Assembly: GCF_000092785.1 (NCBI RefSeq)
Contig: NC_014225.1
Coordinates: forward strand, 1 to 64,000
Direction of reading: 5' to 3'
DNA length: 64,000 bases
Source of the DNA: Waddlia chondrophila WSU 86-1044
GTDB lineage: Bacteria > Chlamydiota > Chlamydiia > Chlamydiales > Waddliaceae
Made by a program: the position numbers and the translations under genes. Positions 7,445 to 16,294 of this stretch are shown piece after piece. The notes under the pieces were generated by a model. The model ran no database searches and was not told the DNA's origin. It saw nothing but the letters and a program-made list of their open reading frames with translations. The first letter of the stretch is position 1, and each line of letters begins with the position of its first letter.

Positions 7445-8103
7445 TTTTCCATCTTCATTTTCGTTCCGGGAGAGAGATATCCAGAAACATTGAGGCAAGG
7501 ATAACATAAAGCAGCTTTACCAAAAACTGTTCCAGGATTGAGCACTGCATGACATCCTGTTTGAGCATTGTCTCCCAAAATAGCACCAAGTTTGCGAAGT
7601 CCTGTATGGATTCGATGGCTTTCGAATTTAACCTCCACAGGCTGCTTATCAAGCTTCAGGTTGGCGCAAATTGTGCCAGCCCCTAGATTGATATGGTTTC
7701 CCAAGATAGAGTCTCCTACGTAAGCAAAATGAGCTGCCTGAGATCCATTGAGAAGGATAGAATGTTTGAATTCCGAATCGTGTCCAAGAATACAGCCATG
7801 ACCAGTAATGACATTTCCCCTGATATAGGCTCCGTGTCTTATTGTGCAGTTCTCACCAATCCAGCAAGGGCCTTCAATATAAGCTCCAGGCTCGATGACT
7901 GTCCCTTTTCCAATAAATATTTGATTTTTATTGACGAGGTATGCGTTGCTTGAGATGGTTCCTTGCAAATTGCCAAGATTCTGCTGAGTTAGGTATTTTT
8001 TTAGAAAAAGCAAAGCTTCCCATGCATAGGTGCAGTTTTCAAGCAAAGCTTTATGAGGATAGGATGAGAGATCAAACAGTTCTAGCGGGGAAAATGGTTC
8101 CAT
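7441..8103 (-). CDS. GlmU-like left-handed beta-helix acyltransferase domain protein
   Basis: The 220-residue product contains only hexapeptide-repeat (left-handed beta-helix) sequence: IFIGKGTVIEPGAYIEG, CWIGENCTIRHGAYIRG and later LGAGTICANLKL. This equals the C-terminal acetyltransferase half of GlmU; the N-terminal uridylyltransferase domain is absent, and the first ~50 residues are a helical cap. Chlamydiae have such short GlmU-like proteins, often named glmU. Its substrate (glucosamine-1-phosphate or another sugar nucleotide) cannot be settled here. It is coupled to ispA by an ATGA overlap. Confidence 0.75.
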   Translation of the reverse strand: MEPFSPLELFDLSSYPHKALLENCTYAWEALLFLKKYLTQQNLGNLQGTISSNAYLVNKNQIFIGKGTVIEPGAYIEGPCWIGENCTIRHGAYIRGNVITGHGCILGHDSEFKHSILLNGSQAAHFAYVGDSILGNHINLGAGTICANLKLDKQPVEVKFESHRIHTGLRKLGAILGDNAQTGCHAVLNPGTVFGKAALCYPCLNVSGYLSPGTKMKMEK

Positions 8104-8346
8104 GGGATCAATTGTCTAATGCTCCAAACTTATTTGCAACAGATAATCATAAGAAAGAAGATCTATATATATGTATTTATCTTCTTCATTAGAGGCTGTG
8201 GAAATTTCGATAACTCTTCAGAATTTCCTTGGGAAAATTTTGGAAGATAACTTTTCGATGGAACGTTGATAAGCTGCAGATTATTGACAAAAAGCAAGTT
8301 TTAAGAAATGCATCGACAATTTCATGAACAGGATTTTCCAGGTTCT

Positions 8347-10524
8347 CTACATCCTATGAACAGCATTTAAACAAAGAACATTTTTCGATGGAGGCAATTC
8401 TGCTATTTTTCGGAGAAGCTCGGGCTGGCCCAGAATGTAGCAGCTTTCCGAATCTGTCAGGGTCTGTAAAAGTTCTTTCTGATCTTTTGCATGAAGTACC
8501 TTTACAATAGCGATGGCATCGAGTGGATCTCTTGAAGCTTTTGATTGAGCCTCTTGTTTTGGCTGATCGACCATTTCAATGTGCAAAGCCAATAATTTTG
8601 GATGTTTTAAGAGCATTTCCAAATCCCAAATATTTTTTAGATGGGTATCGTATTCTTGAAGCTTTTCTTCCAGGGCAAGAGCGATTTTGGGAGGTGTGGT
8701 CTCTTCTGGAGTCAATAAGAGGTGTTTGTTTTTGAACCACTCACCTATCCGATTGGAGGCTGTCAGCTTCGAGAGCGGTATTGAGATCAAGAGTCCTAAA
8801 ACAGCGGGAGATACCCAGGCGACTAGAACCCAGGAGTAAAGGGAAGCGGCGAAAGCAAGAAGCAATCCTGCGGCGATATGCCAACGATGAAACCGAAAGA
8901 GCTCCTTATATGGCAGGGAGCCGTCGTTGCGCCTTTGAGGCTTCCAGCTGCTGTGTTTCCCGAACAAGGTGATTGAGATCACATTAGTAGACTGCTGCAG
9001 CATCATAATAGGGGCAATCAATGCAGAAAGAACAACCTCTATCAGAAAGCTGAGAATAAGGCGTTGACGCCCTCCCCAGAGTTTGCAGTCATTGTTTTTG
9101 AAAATCACGGAAGCAAGCCCGAAAATTTTCGGCCCTAAAAGCACTCCCATTGTGAAAACAAACAGACTGATGGCTCGCTTGTAATCCATGATCGGCCAAG
9201 TTGGAAAAAGTGAAAATTTTTCAGGAAAATACTCCGGCAACAAATAATGGGCTTGCAACGATAACAGCAAACCGGAAATAATCAGCATTAGCCACATAAG
9301 AGGAGAAAGGTAGGATAGAATGCCTGCAGCCAGATGAAAGCGGCTCACCCAGTGCAATCCGTGTGCATGGATGACCTTAGAGTGCTGAAGGTTTCCTTGG
9401 CACCATCTGCGGTCGCGTATAGCCATATCATAGATCGAAGGAGGGCTTTCCTCGTAAGAGCCCGAGAGGTCAGGAGCGATAACGACGCTCCAGCCTGCTC
9501 GACGGATGAGCGCTGCTTCAACAAAATCGTGGCTTAGAATATTACCCCCAAAAGGAGGCGGGCCGTTTAAGGTTGGCAGACCTGCCGATTTCATAAAGGC
9601 TTCGGTTCTGATGATGGCATTATGTCCCCAGTAATTGCCCTCTTTCTGAGTCCACCAAGCGAGTCCTTTGCCTAATAAGGGGCCATACAATTTTGAAGCC
9701 AGTTGCTGAATTTTGGCAAAGGGGGTTTTTGCGTTAATAAGTACCGGAAGCGTTTGAATTAGTCCCGCATCCGGATCGTTTTGCATTCTTTGGGCAAGTT
9801 TTATTAAAGTTTTGGCTTCAACAATACTGTCTGCATCAAGAACGATAAAATGGTCGTAATTTCTTCCCCATCTAAGGCAAAAATCTTCGATATTTCCTGA
9901 TTTTTGCGCTCTGTTTCTCACTCGGCGGCGATAATAGATGCGTGCTTTGCCTGCCGTTGCGCTTCTTAACTTGCAGAAGGCCTGCTCTTCTGCAAGAACA
10001 ATAGAGCTTTGGTTGCTGTCGCTTAGGATAAACCAGTCAAAAGCGCTTCCATAAGGGGTTGATTCGATTTCTAAGGCGATCTCTTCAATTAAAGCAAACA
10101 CGCGAGCCGGAGATTCGTTGTAGATCGGCATCAATACGGCGGTGCGGGTATTGAGCTCCACTTCGCCATAATCGGAAGAAGGGCTTCTAAATTGAGAGAA
10201 AAAACCGGCCAAACTTTGAGAAAATCCTAAAGCTATCCAATTAAAATTGATTGCAAATAAAAAAATCACAACAATTTCTAGTGTGGTAAGGGAGCCTAAA
10301 AGAAAGATATTAACCATCTCATAAACAGCATAGATCGATAGCGCTAAGGCGAATCCGGGAACTAAAAAACGCCTAAACAGAGAAGGGGTCATAGCCTGAT
10401 CGTCAATAGGTTTGCGAGGCGGATTTTCGCTAGCTTGATTTAAGCTTTGTTTGGGGAATTCCCCTTTCTTTTCAGAAGGCATAGCGCTTCCGCCAGGAAG
10501 CTTTGAAGGAAATTGATGATGCAT
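8347..10524 (-). CDS. opgH: Glucans biosynthesis glucosyltransferase H
   Basis: OpgH is an inner-membrane family-2 glycosyltransferase that polymerises UDP-glucose into the backbone of osmoregulated periplasmic glucans. The sequence has N-terminal membrane helices (ALALSIYAVYEMV, VVIFLFAINFNWI), the cytosolic catalytic domain with MPIYNE, the metal-binding VLDADS and the acceptor motif DRRWCQGN, then further membrane helices in the C-terminal half. About 725 residues fits the family, though it is shorter than the Escherichia coli protein. An earlier in-frame ATG at 10566 would overlap opgG by 25 bases; 10524 is chosen because it lies just after opgG. No terminator is seen between the genes, so opgG-opgH is one operon. 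Confidence 0.92.
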   Translation of the reverse strand: MHHQFPSKLPGGSAMPSEKKGEFPKQSLNQASENPPRKPIDDQAMTPSLFRRFLVPGFALALSIYAVYEMVNIFLLGSLTTLEIVVIFLFAINFNWIALGFSQSLAGFFSQFRSPSSDYGEVELNTRTAVLMPIYNESPARVFALIEEIALEIESTPYGSAFDWFILSDSNQSSIVLAEEQAFCKLRSATAGKARIYYRRRVRNRAQKSGNIEDFCLRWGRNYDHFIVLDADSIVEAKTLIKLAQRMQNDPDAGLIQTLPVLINAKTPFAKIQQLASKLYGPLLGKGLAWWTQKEGNYWGHNAIIRTEAFMKSAGLPTLNGPPPFGGNILSHDFVEAALIRRAGWSVVIAPDLSGSYEESPPSIYDMAIRDRRWCQGNLQHSKVIHAHGLHWVSRFHLAAGILSYLSPLMWLMLIISGLLLSLQAHYLLPEYFPEKFSLFPTWPIMDYKRAISLFVFTMGVLLGPKIFGLASVIFKNNDCKLWGGRQRLILSFLIEVVLSALIAPIMMLQQSTNVISITLFGKHSSWKPQRRNDGSLPYKELFRFHRWHIAAGLLLAFAASLYSWVLVAWVSPAVLGLLISIPLSKLTASNRIGEWFKNKHLLLTPEETTPPKIALALEEKLQEYDTHLKNIWDLEMLLKHPKLLALHIEMVDQPKQEAQSKASRDPLDAIAIVKVLHAKDQKELLQTLTDSESCYILGQPELLRKIAELPPSKNVLCLNAVHRM

Positions 10525-10541
10525 ACTCGCTAGAATAAACC

Positions 10542-12140
10542 TCAATCTGTCAATCGATAGAGCCAAGTTTCAATAGATCCTGCCCCTTCAGCTTTGAGCT
10601 CTGCACGAAGCTCTGCAGGTTTGTTTCCCCATTCGTCAAATTCAAAAGAGAGGCGATAGCCATGAGTGATGGGGTTGTTCCTTAGAACAACATTGCTTAT
10701 TTTTCCTGAAGATGCACTGACGATGGGCTCTGGCATTTTTTCGGGCTTTTCTCTCGGAACTTCGTAGTCGATAATAAATAAACGGCTTTTTGAAGGTTTA
10801 AAAATATCTGCACGCCCTCTTGCTGTTCGGCTAACAAAGATCTGCGAGTTTTTTTCTACAGGGTGGAAGCCCCATATCATACGATAAGAATAGTGAAACT
10901 CGCTTTCGGCTTTTAAAGGATCCTTGCTTTGCCAAAAGGCTACGATATTGTCGTGAACTTCTGAGTCTGTCGGAATTTCAACAAGTACAACAGATCCATC
11001 TCCCCAATTTCCTTCAGGTAAAATCCATAAACTGGGGCGTTTTTCATAATGGGATTCAAGGTCTTCGTAGCTTCGAAAAGAGCGCTCTCTTTGCATCAAG
11101 CCGTATCCTTGGACTGATTTGTCCAAAAATGCGCTGACTTGCAGTTGTTTGGGATTGGATAGAGGACGCCAAAGATGTTCTCCTTTGCCATTGATGATTA
11201 AAAGGCCGTCAGAGTCGTGGACTTCTGGACGAAAATCATCGACTTGGCCGCGACCGTTCATGGAATGAAAAAACATGCTAGTAAGTGGAGCAAATCCTGT
11301 TTTTGTCAGTTCAACCCTAGGGAAGAGAGTTGTTTCCACTTCAACGATCGTGTTCTCTCCTGGAATAATCGTAAAGCGGTAGGCGCCTGTGACGCTTGGG
11401 CTGTCTAAAAGTGCATGAACGATGATTCTGTCAGCTTCTTTCGCCGGCTTTTCTATCCAAAAAGCTTTGAAAAGAGGAAACTCTTCTCCGGTGGGTTCTG
11501 CTGTTTTGAGCGCTAGCCCTCGAGCTGAAATTCCATAAGAGTTTCCTCTGCCTAGAGCTCTGAAATAGGTCGCTCCTTGAAAGACAATCAGTTCATCGAA
11601 ATAATCAGGAGTGTTAAGCGGAAAATGAATTCTGAATCCACTGTATCCGATCTCTTTTTCTTCTGGTGTCAGCTCGCATTTGACCTCGTCCTCAAAGGTG
11701 AATAAATTTTTATTATAGGGAATGGGAACGATTTGATTTCCTTCAATGATGGCGATATCAACTTTATCTTTGAAATAGGAGCTGCGGTGTAGAAGCTGTA
11801 GTTGAAACGGAAGATCTTCTCCCTTCCAAATAGCAGAGTCCGGCTTATAGCGGATCTTCCTAAATTCATCATACGAGAGATCGTTTAGACAGGAAGGCAG
11901 GGTATTTTCTGAAGCGGCATACGGTTTACGGGAAAGTTCGCGTGCAATTTGAATCACGTAGCTTCTGCCAAACGTTTCTGCTGGAGCTTCAGGGTGTTTT
12001 GATTGAGTGCATTGCGGCCCTGAACAGTCTTCTAGGTTTGAAGCATGAAGACTGGCTGTGAGCATTGAGAAAAAACAAAGAATGGAGGTTGCTTTTGTTA
12101 AATATTTAACAGTTTTTTCGAAATTTTTTTGGTCTTTCAT
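10542..12140 (-). CDS. opgG: Periplasmic glucans biosynthesis protein G
   Basis: OpgG acts in the periplasm with OpgH to extend and branch the glucan released across the membrane. The ~532-residue product begins with a signal peptide (hydrophobic LCFFSMLTASLHA) and continues with the MdoG beta-sandwich region; characteristic blocks include RALGRGNSYGISARGLALKT, RPSLWILPEGNWGDG and MIWGFHPVEK. The start MKDQKNFEK at 12140 is preferred to an upstream in-frame ATG because it fits the signal peptide; no good ribosome site is seen. OpgGH is well known in proteobacteria and less usual in an obligate intracellular chlamydia. Confidence 0.92.
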   Translation of the reverse strand: MKDQKNFEKTVKYLTKATSILCFFSMLTASLHASNLEDCSGPQCTQSKHPEAPAETFGRSYVIQIARELSRKPYAASENTLPSCLNDLSYDEFRKIRYKPDSAIWKGEDLPFQLQLLHRSSYFKDKVDIAIIEGNQIVPIPYNKNLFTFEDEVKCELTPEEKEIGYSGFRIHFPLNTPDYFDELIVFQGATYFRALGRGNSYGISARGLALKTAEPTGEEFPLFKAFWIEKPAKEADRIIVHALLDSPSVTGAYRFTIIPGENTIVEVETTLFPRVELTKTGFAPLTSMFFHSMNGRGQVDDFRPEVHDSDGLLIINGKGEHLWRPLSNPKQLQVSAFLDKSVQGYGLMQRERSFRSYEDLESHYEKRPSLWILPEGNWGDGSVVLVEIPTDSEVHDNIVAFWQSKDPLKAESEFHYSYRMIWGFHPVEKNSQIFVSRTARGRADIFKPSKSRLFIIDYEVPREKPEKMPEPIVSASSGKISNVVLRNNPITHGYRLSFEFDEWGNKPAELRAELKAEGAGSIETWLYRLTD

Positions 12141-12210
12141 TACCAAATATATAGCGAAGTTTTTCAAACAAAGCAATCTCTCTTTAAAAATTTTTTAAAT
12201 ATAGAGCTCT

Positions 12211-12283
12211 ATCTGCGATTGGCTGTAAATTAGGGCGTGTTTAGCTAATTGAGGACGCGCTCTAATTACAGCCAATCGCAGAT
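12211..12283 (-). terminator. Long hairpin terminator after the methyltransferase/ligase fusion
   Basis: Two arms of 29-30 bases (left ATCTGCGATTGGCTGTAA at 12211, right its near-exact complement ending 12283) enclose a ~14-base loop. The arms differ by one extra A and two substitutions. On the minus strand the hairpin begins one base after the stop codon of the fusion gene. The great length of the stem is unusual for a terminator and could also mark a small mobile repeat. Confidence 0.65.
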
Positions 12284-12284
12284 T

Positions 12285-14213
12285 TTAGCTTTTCTTAAGC
12301 TTTTGAGCTGCCTTATTCGAAAAGCTATCTGTTTCTGCATGCTCTAAATACGGATAACGTTCAGCTGCAGCTTTTAAGATCTTTTCCAGTAATTCGTGAT
12401 ATTGGATACCGGCAAATTCTGCCATTAATGCCATTTTCCCATCCCAGCACCATCCCGGATTCGGATTAGCTTCCAAAAGTTTAGCTTCTCCTTGAGAATC
12501 CATACGGAAATCGAAACGTGCATAATCTCTGCATTTTAACCTTTGGAAAAGGTTGATGGATGTATCGATTAAATCTCTTGCCAGGCTTTCATCAAGATGT
12601 GCTTGGTGATAGCGTATATGTGTGCAGTACGGCGATTCGGGATGCCACTTAGATTCATATCCTAAAATTTTGGGCAGGTTTTCAGGCAGGCCGGAATAGT
12701 CGACTTCGAGAATAGGCAAAACTTCTAAAGAAACTCCATTTCCAATCACTCCAACGCTAAATTCTCTTCCATCTAGAAATTCTTGGATCAAGATAGGAAT
12801 GTTGGGCATTTGTGCTTTTAGGTTGTCAAAGTAGGTGACAAGCTCTTCTGCTGAATAGACGACAGCATTTTGTGTGATGCCAATCGAGCTATCCCCATAT
12901 GCAGGCTTAATTAAAGCAGGGAAAATACTTGGAATCGCTGCTGAATGATTGGACGGATCAATCCAAATTTCGCTGGGAACATGCACATCCATGGATTGGG
13001 CAATAGCCCGGACTGTCGACTTATTGTAGCAGATCGATAAGCACTCGGGGCCGGCTCCTGTGTAAGGAATTTTTAACATTTCCATCAAAGCTGTTGGATG
13101 TAGCTCCATAAAAGGATCATTGTTCCATCCTTCATCGCATAAGTTCATCACAAAGGGCGGAGGGTTTTGGGAGAACTTTCTGATAAGGTTTTTATGATCA
13201 TCGAAACAGGAAAATTGAAAGTTCTCTATCTTTTTAAGAGCTTCTTTCATTTGATTGATTGTATGGAAATCTTCGAGATTAAATTGTCCGTCCCGTTTAA
13301 TGGCATCGGGTATGCGCGGGTCTCCGAGTAAAACTGTGCAAGGAATTTTGAAAGGGTTTTTGCGGGTCGCCGGCTTTCTTTTTTTGGGGGCTATTGCTGT
13401 GATCAAGATGCGGTTTGCCATCATGCCAAGATCTTGATTGCGAAAAGATTCTCCTTTGAGGGAATCTTGTTGTTCAATATTTTCAAAGCCGGCAGCTAAG
13501 AGTAAAGATTTTAGTTCTTCAAATGAGTAAAGACGCTCTGCGTAAAATTGATCTGCAATCACACCTTTTTCTGCATGTGTCACAAGCTCTCGAGAAATCA
13601 GCCTGCATAGATCGGTAGCCAAATGGCGTTCTCTGCAAACCATCAGCTCTTCAGAGATCCATTCCCAAGATCTTTTTTCGTAGTTTTCTTTCATCCAGGC
13701 GCCGTTTGTCACGTCAAGGTAGAGCAATCCCCCTTCGCACAAAACTCTATTGGCTTCTTTTAAAACTTTTAGATCATCGCGTTCTTGCTCAAAGTATCCA
13801 AAAGAATTTCCCATCATCATCACGCAATCCATCGACTGGTCTGCCAGTTTGATTTTTCTGGCATCGCCTTCTGAGAATTTAATGGGATATCCGAGCTTTT
13901 GAGATCTGCTGCGGGCAAGGCGGATTAAATACCTGGATCTGTCAATTCCTGTAATAAAGCGGTAACCGCGTTTAGCTAACTCAAGGCTATGGCGTCCTTG
14001 TCCGCAGCAAAGATCGAGTATATGATCTGAGGGTTCTATTTTGGAGAAATTAAGAAAGATATCGATTTCGTGTGCAGTTGCTGTATCGTTTTCCACGACG
14101 TCGGCATCTGTTTTTAGATAAATGGAATTAAAAATGGAGCGCCACCAATCCACTGGAAGGTGTTTTTCCAGGTCTGCTACAGGACCTAAACATTTAGCGG
14201 TTTTTATATTCAT
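12285..14213 (-). CDS. Fusion: SAM methyltransferase + D-Ala-D-Ala ligase-like ATP-grasp
   Basis: The 642-residue product joins two enzymes. Residues ~30-270 are a class I SAM-dependent methyltransferase: motif I DLCCGQGRHS (67-76), GIDRS (89-93), GDARKI, and MMMGNSFGY. A basic linker (KKRKPATRKN, 277-286) leads to a Ddl-type ATP-grasp domain (~288-620) with KPAYGDSSIGI (436-446), IQEFLDGREFSVGVIG, DFRMD and the metal-binding EANPNPGW (581-588). Such ligases couple ATP hydrolysis to formation of an amide between a carboxylate and an amine. The pair suggests that one product is both ligated and methylated; the substrate is unknown. It stands alone, with a strong terminator after it. Peptidoglycan Ddl itself is not fused in this way. 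Confidence 0.8.
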   Translation of the reverse strand: MNIKTAKCLGPVADLEKHLPVDWWRSIFNSIYLKTDADVVENDTATAHEIDIFLNFSKIEPSDHILDLCCGQGRHSLELAKRGYRFITGIDRSRYLIRLARSRSQKLGYPIKFSEGDARKIKLADQSMDCVMMMGNSFGYFEQERDDLKVLKEANRVLCEGGLLYLDVTNGAWMKENYEKRSWEWISEELMVCRERHLATDLCRLISRELVTHAEKGVIADQFYAERLYSFEELKSLLLAAGFENIEQQDSLKGESFRNQDLGMMANRILITAIAPKKRKPATRKNPFKIPCTVLLGDPRIPDAIKRDGQFNLEDFHTINQMKEALKKIENFQFSCFDDHKNLIRKFSQNPPPFVMNLCDEGWNNDPFMELHPTALMEMLKIPYTGAGPECLSICYNKSTVRAIAQSMDVHVPSEIWIDPSNHSAAIPSIFPALIKPAYGDSSIGITQNAVVYSAEELVTYFDNLKAQMPNIPILIQEFLDGREFSVGVIGNGVSLEVLPILEVDYSGLPENLPKILGYESKWHPESPYCTHIRYHQAHLDESLARDLIDTSINLFQRLKCRDYARFDFRMDSQGEAKLLEANPNPGWCWDGKMALMAEFAGIQYHELLEKILKAAAERYPYLEHAETDSFSNKAAQKLKKS

Positions 14214-14399
14214 GCTTTTTCATTTTTTGAGAATTTTTTTACTCTTCGTCTCTAAGATTTAAGCAATCTATTGAATTGCTAATTCTTAGTCAATTAAGAT
14301 TTAAGAATCTATCTAAATAAAAAACTATCTAATTCTGGTTCAAGCTCTGTTGATCTGCTTCCTATATACCGAACCGACTTCAAAAATCGGATGGAAAGC

Positions 14400-14640
14400 C
14401 AATTTGAAGGATATTGTCTCGCGAAAGTGGTAACACATTAATCCAGAAAGATATGCGTGCGGATTCTTGTGGTTCGACATAAGAGAGGCGAGCGGCGGGC
14501 ATGTGTTTGTTGGGGCTCATCGTTCTTGTGAAGGAATGAAAATCAATCACAAAAAGGTGTATCGTATTGGTTTTTAAACATATCCGACGCGAGAAGGATT
14601 GTCGGAAAGTGGGTTCATGAATACGGTTCAATCCGATCGC
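14400..14640 (+). pseudogene. Degenerate IS3-like transposase remnant in a 560-bp gap
   Basis: The 14214-14775 interval holds no intact gene. In one plus-strand frame around 14510-14575, FVGAHRSCEGMKINHKKVYRI resembles (in its second half, GMKINHKKVYRI) the HTH_21 segment that precedes the catalytic domain of IS3-family OrfB transposases. Stops and frame breaks lie on either side, so this is a decayed fragment. The rest of the gap shows nothing I can assign. Confidence 0.4.
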
Positions 14641-14775
14641 ATAGCGCCCTTGTAAGATTGACGCCGAACGAGCTGGCTGGCCAGCTCCGTGAAGGTTTGC
14701 ATTCTAGCAAGAATGCGCTGCAAATAACAGGAACTTCTAGTTAAAGACCTTACAATGGGCAAGGCCACTGTGTTT

Positions 14776-15087
14776 CTATTTTTTTATGATTTTTGATTCA
14801 ATCACAGCTTCTAATGGAATGGAGCCACCATAAAGATGGTAATATTTGTTTTCTCCACCAGGATTAGCTTCAAAGATCAATTTTCCAGGTAATTTTGCTA
14901 TATCAATTTTCAAAATGACATATTCTGGAACTTTATCCCAATATTTGCCTACGATTCTATCAAGCTGATCTTCTCTTGCGAAATGAATAAAATCTTGATC
15001 GGCATCGGTTAGTTTAGCCGAGTCCATACCTCGACTTTTTTTCCAATTTTCTACAGGGAGGATTTTATAGAGGTATTGTGGAGTCAT
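14776..15087 (-). CDS. DUF952 family protein
   Basis: The ~103-residue product has the hallmarks of DUF952: YKILPVENW near the start, DADQDFIHFAREDQLDRIV in the first half, LKIDIAKLPGKLIFE in the middle and YHLYGGSIPLEAV at the end. No reaction is established for the family. The start at 15087 is preferred to 15099 because a weak GAGAAA ribosome site precedes it. It stands alone between a decayed transposon stretch and a short tRNA-like remnant. Confidence 0.75.
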   Translation of the reverse strand: MTPQYLYKILPVENWKKSRGMDSAKLTDADQDFIHFAREDQLDRIVGKYWDKVPEYVILKIDIAKLPGKLIFEANPGGENKYYHLYGGSIPLEAVIESKIIKK

Positions 15088-15181
15088 TTTATTTCTCAAA
15101 AAAATGTTGATTTGTATGCGACGGGATCATAGCAAATCAGCACATAAACTAAAACTTCCTTTAAGAAATTGAGTGAAAAAA

Positions 15182-15210
15182 TCTGGGTGAGAGGATTCGA
15201 ACTTCCTACC
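15182..15210 (-). other. Possible tRNA 3'-end fragment
   Basis: On the minus strand the bases AGTTCGAATCCT followed by CTCACCCAGA look like the T-loop, T-stem and 3' acceptor strand of a tRNA, but no 5' half can be found nearby. It could be the attachment-site remnant of an integrated element, or chance similarity. Twenty-odd bases further right, ataccatttctcata (15233-15247) repeats the IS630-like terminus seen at 121-135. Confidence 0.3.
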
Positions 15211-15232
15211 CTTTTACCTCATGCAAGTTTTT

Positions 15233-15247
15233 ATACCATTTCTCATA
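15233..15247. repeat. Second copy of IS630-terminus-like 15-mer
   Basis: The bases ataccatttctcata are identical to 121-135, which adjoins the end of an IS630 transposase fragment. No transposase sequence is attached here, so it may be the scar of a lost element. Confidence 0.35.
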
Positions 15248-15273
15248 GATAGTGAGTAGAGGAAATATGGATA

Positions 15274-16143
15274 TCAATCATGGGTCAAAATTTGTGAACA
15301 ACGGGATTTACGCCTGATCCGTGCATAAACGATGCCGAGTTCGTAAAATCCCATCAAAGGCAAGGCCATCATCACTTGAGTAAACACATCCGGAGGAGTG
15401 AGAATTGCGCTTAGTGTAAAAATTGAAACGATCACATGCTTGCGGTATTTACTCATTCCCTTTTCAGAAATTTTCCCGTAATGCACCAAAAAGAATAGCG
15501 CAACACAAGCCTCAAAAGCGATGGCATTGGCGGCTAACAAAATTAGAGTGTAGTTCAGGTAGTGTTCTAAACCCCAAACATTCATGCCAAGCTTGGCATT
15601 AAATCCGTTCAAGTACTGGTTCGCGATCGGTATGGTGAATAGATAACAGAATGTTACCCCCAAAAGTGAAAAACATAGAGAAAAGAGAGCAAATGGAATA
15701 AAAAGCCTCTTCTCGGAAGTGTGTAGGGCCGGCGCTACAAAGAGATAAATCCAGTAAAGCCAGATGGGAGCAGAAGATGCAGCTCCCACCCAAAAGCAAA
15801 CCTTCAAAATCGTTGTTAATCCTTCGGAAGGACTAAAAATAGCAAGCTTCGGAGGGTGGGTTTCCGTCACGGTCAGGGATTCATTGGGAGCAAGGACGAG
15901 ATAACGGTTGTCATGCTGCAAATAATAGGAAACGGGGTTACTGCTTGTATTGGTGATTTTAGATTGGGTGATCGATTCTGTCTTGATTGCGCTAGATTCC
16001 AGAGGGGAGGTAAAAAAATCGATGATTGGGCGATGAAAGAAAAGGACAACACTCATGGCCAGCGCTATTGTCGCTAGGACGCGGATTAAAGTCGATCGCA
16101 GGGCATCGACATGCCCCCAAAAATGATCGTTACTGCTTTCCAT
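15274..16143 (-). CDS. tatC: Sec-independent translocase subunit TatC
   Basis: TatC is the multi-span membrane core that recognises twin-arginine signal peptides and, with TatA, moves folded proteins across the inner membrane. The product has six predicted helices, the N-terminal block HVDALRSTLIRVL matching the conserved HL-x-ELR-x-R region (here HVDALRS), a periplasmic loop after helix 1 (with SPLESSAIK), and the later WIYLFVAPAL and FVHYGKI-like segments. A longer N-terminus from 16179 or 16170 (MEKKRQ) is possible; MESSNDHFW at 16143 fits the family best. It overlaps the tatA 3' end by 14 bases, so the two are coupled. Confidence 0.88.
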   Translation of the reverse strand: MESSNDHFWGHVDALRSTLIRVLATIALAMSVVLFFHRPIIDFFTSPLESSAIKTESITQSKITNTSSNPVSYYLQHDNRYLVLAPNESLTVTETHPPKLAIFSPSEGLTTILKVCFWVGAASSAPIWLYWIYLFVAPALHTSEKRLFIPFALFSLCFSLLGVTFCYLFTIPIANQYLNGFNAKLGMNVWGLEHYLNYTLILLAANAIAFEACVALFFLVHYGKISEKGMSKYRKHVIVSIFTLSAILTPPDVFTQVMMALPLMGFYELGIVYARIRRKSRCSQILTHD

Positions 16144-16294
16144 CGTTGTCGTCTGTCGTTTCTTCTCCATGAACTGCACGCTTGAACTCTCTAATCCCCT
16201 TGCCTAAGCTGCGGGCAAATTCAGGCAACTTCTTTCCACCAAAAAGAAGAAGAATTAAACATAAGATGACAATAACTTCAGCGCTTCCAATCAT
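16130..16294 (-). CDS. tatA: Sec-independent translocase subunit TatA
   Basis: A 54-residue protein too short for many gene finders. It starts MIGSAEVIVILCLILLLFGG, a single membrane helix ending in the hinge, followed by the amphipathic helix KKLPEFARSLGKGIREFKRA and an acidic tail (EETTDDNDGK): the exact TatA/E plan. TatA multimers form the translocation channel with TatC. Its ATG overlaps the purB stop codon (ATGA at 16294-16291) and its 3' end overlaps tatC, so purB-tatA-tatC are translated from one message. Confidence 0.93.
   Translation of the reverse strand: MIGSAEVIVILCLILLLFGGKKLPEFARSLGKGIREFKRAVHGEETTDDNDGKQ

Noticed and set aside
14380-14631. 83-residue minus-strand frame
   Set aside because: Antisense to the degenerate IS3-like remnant; no family resemblance.
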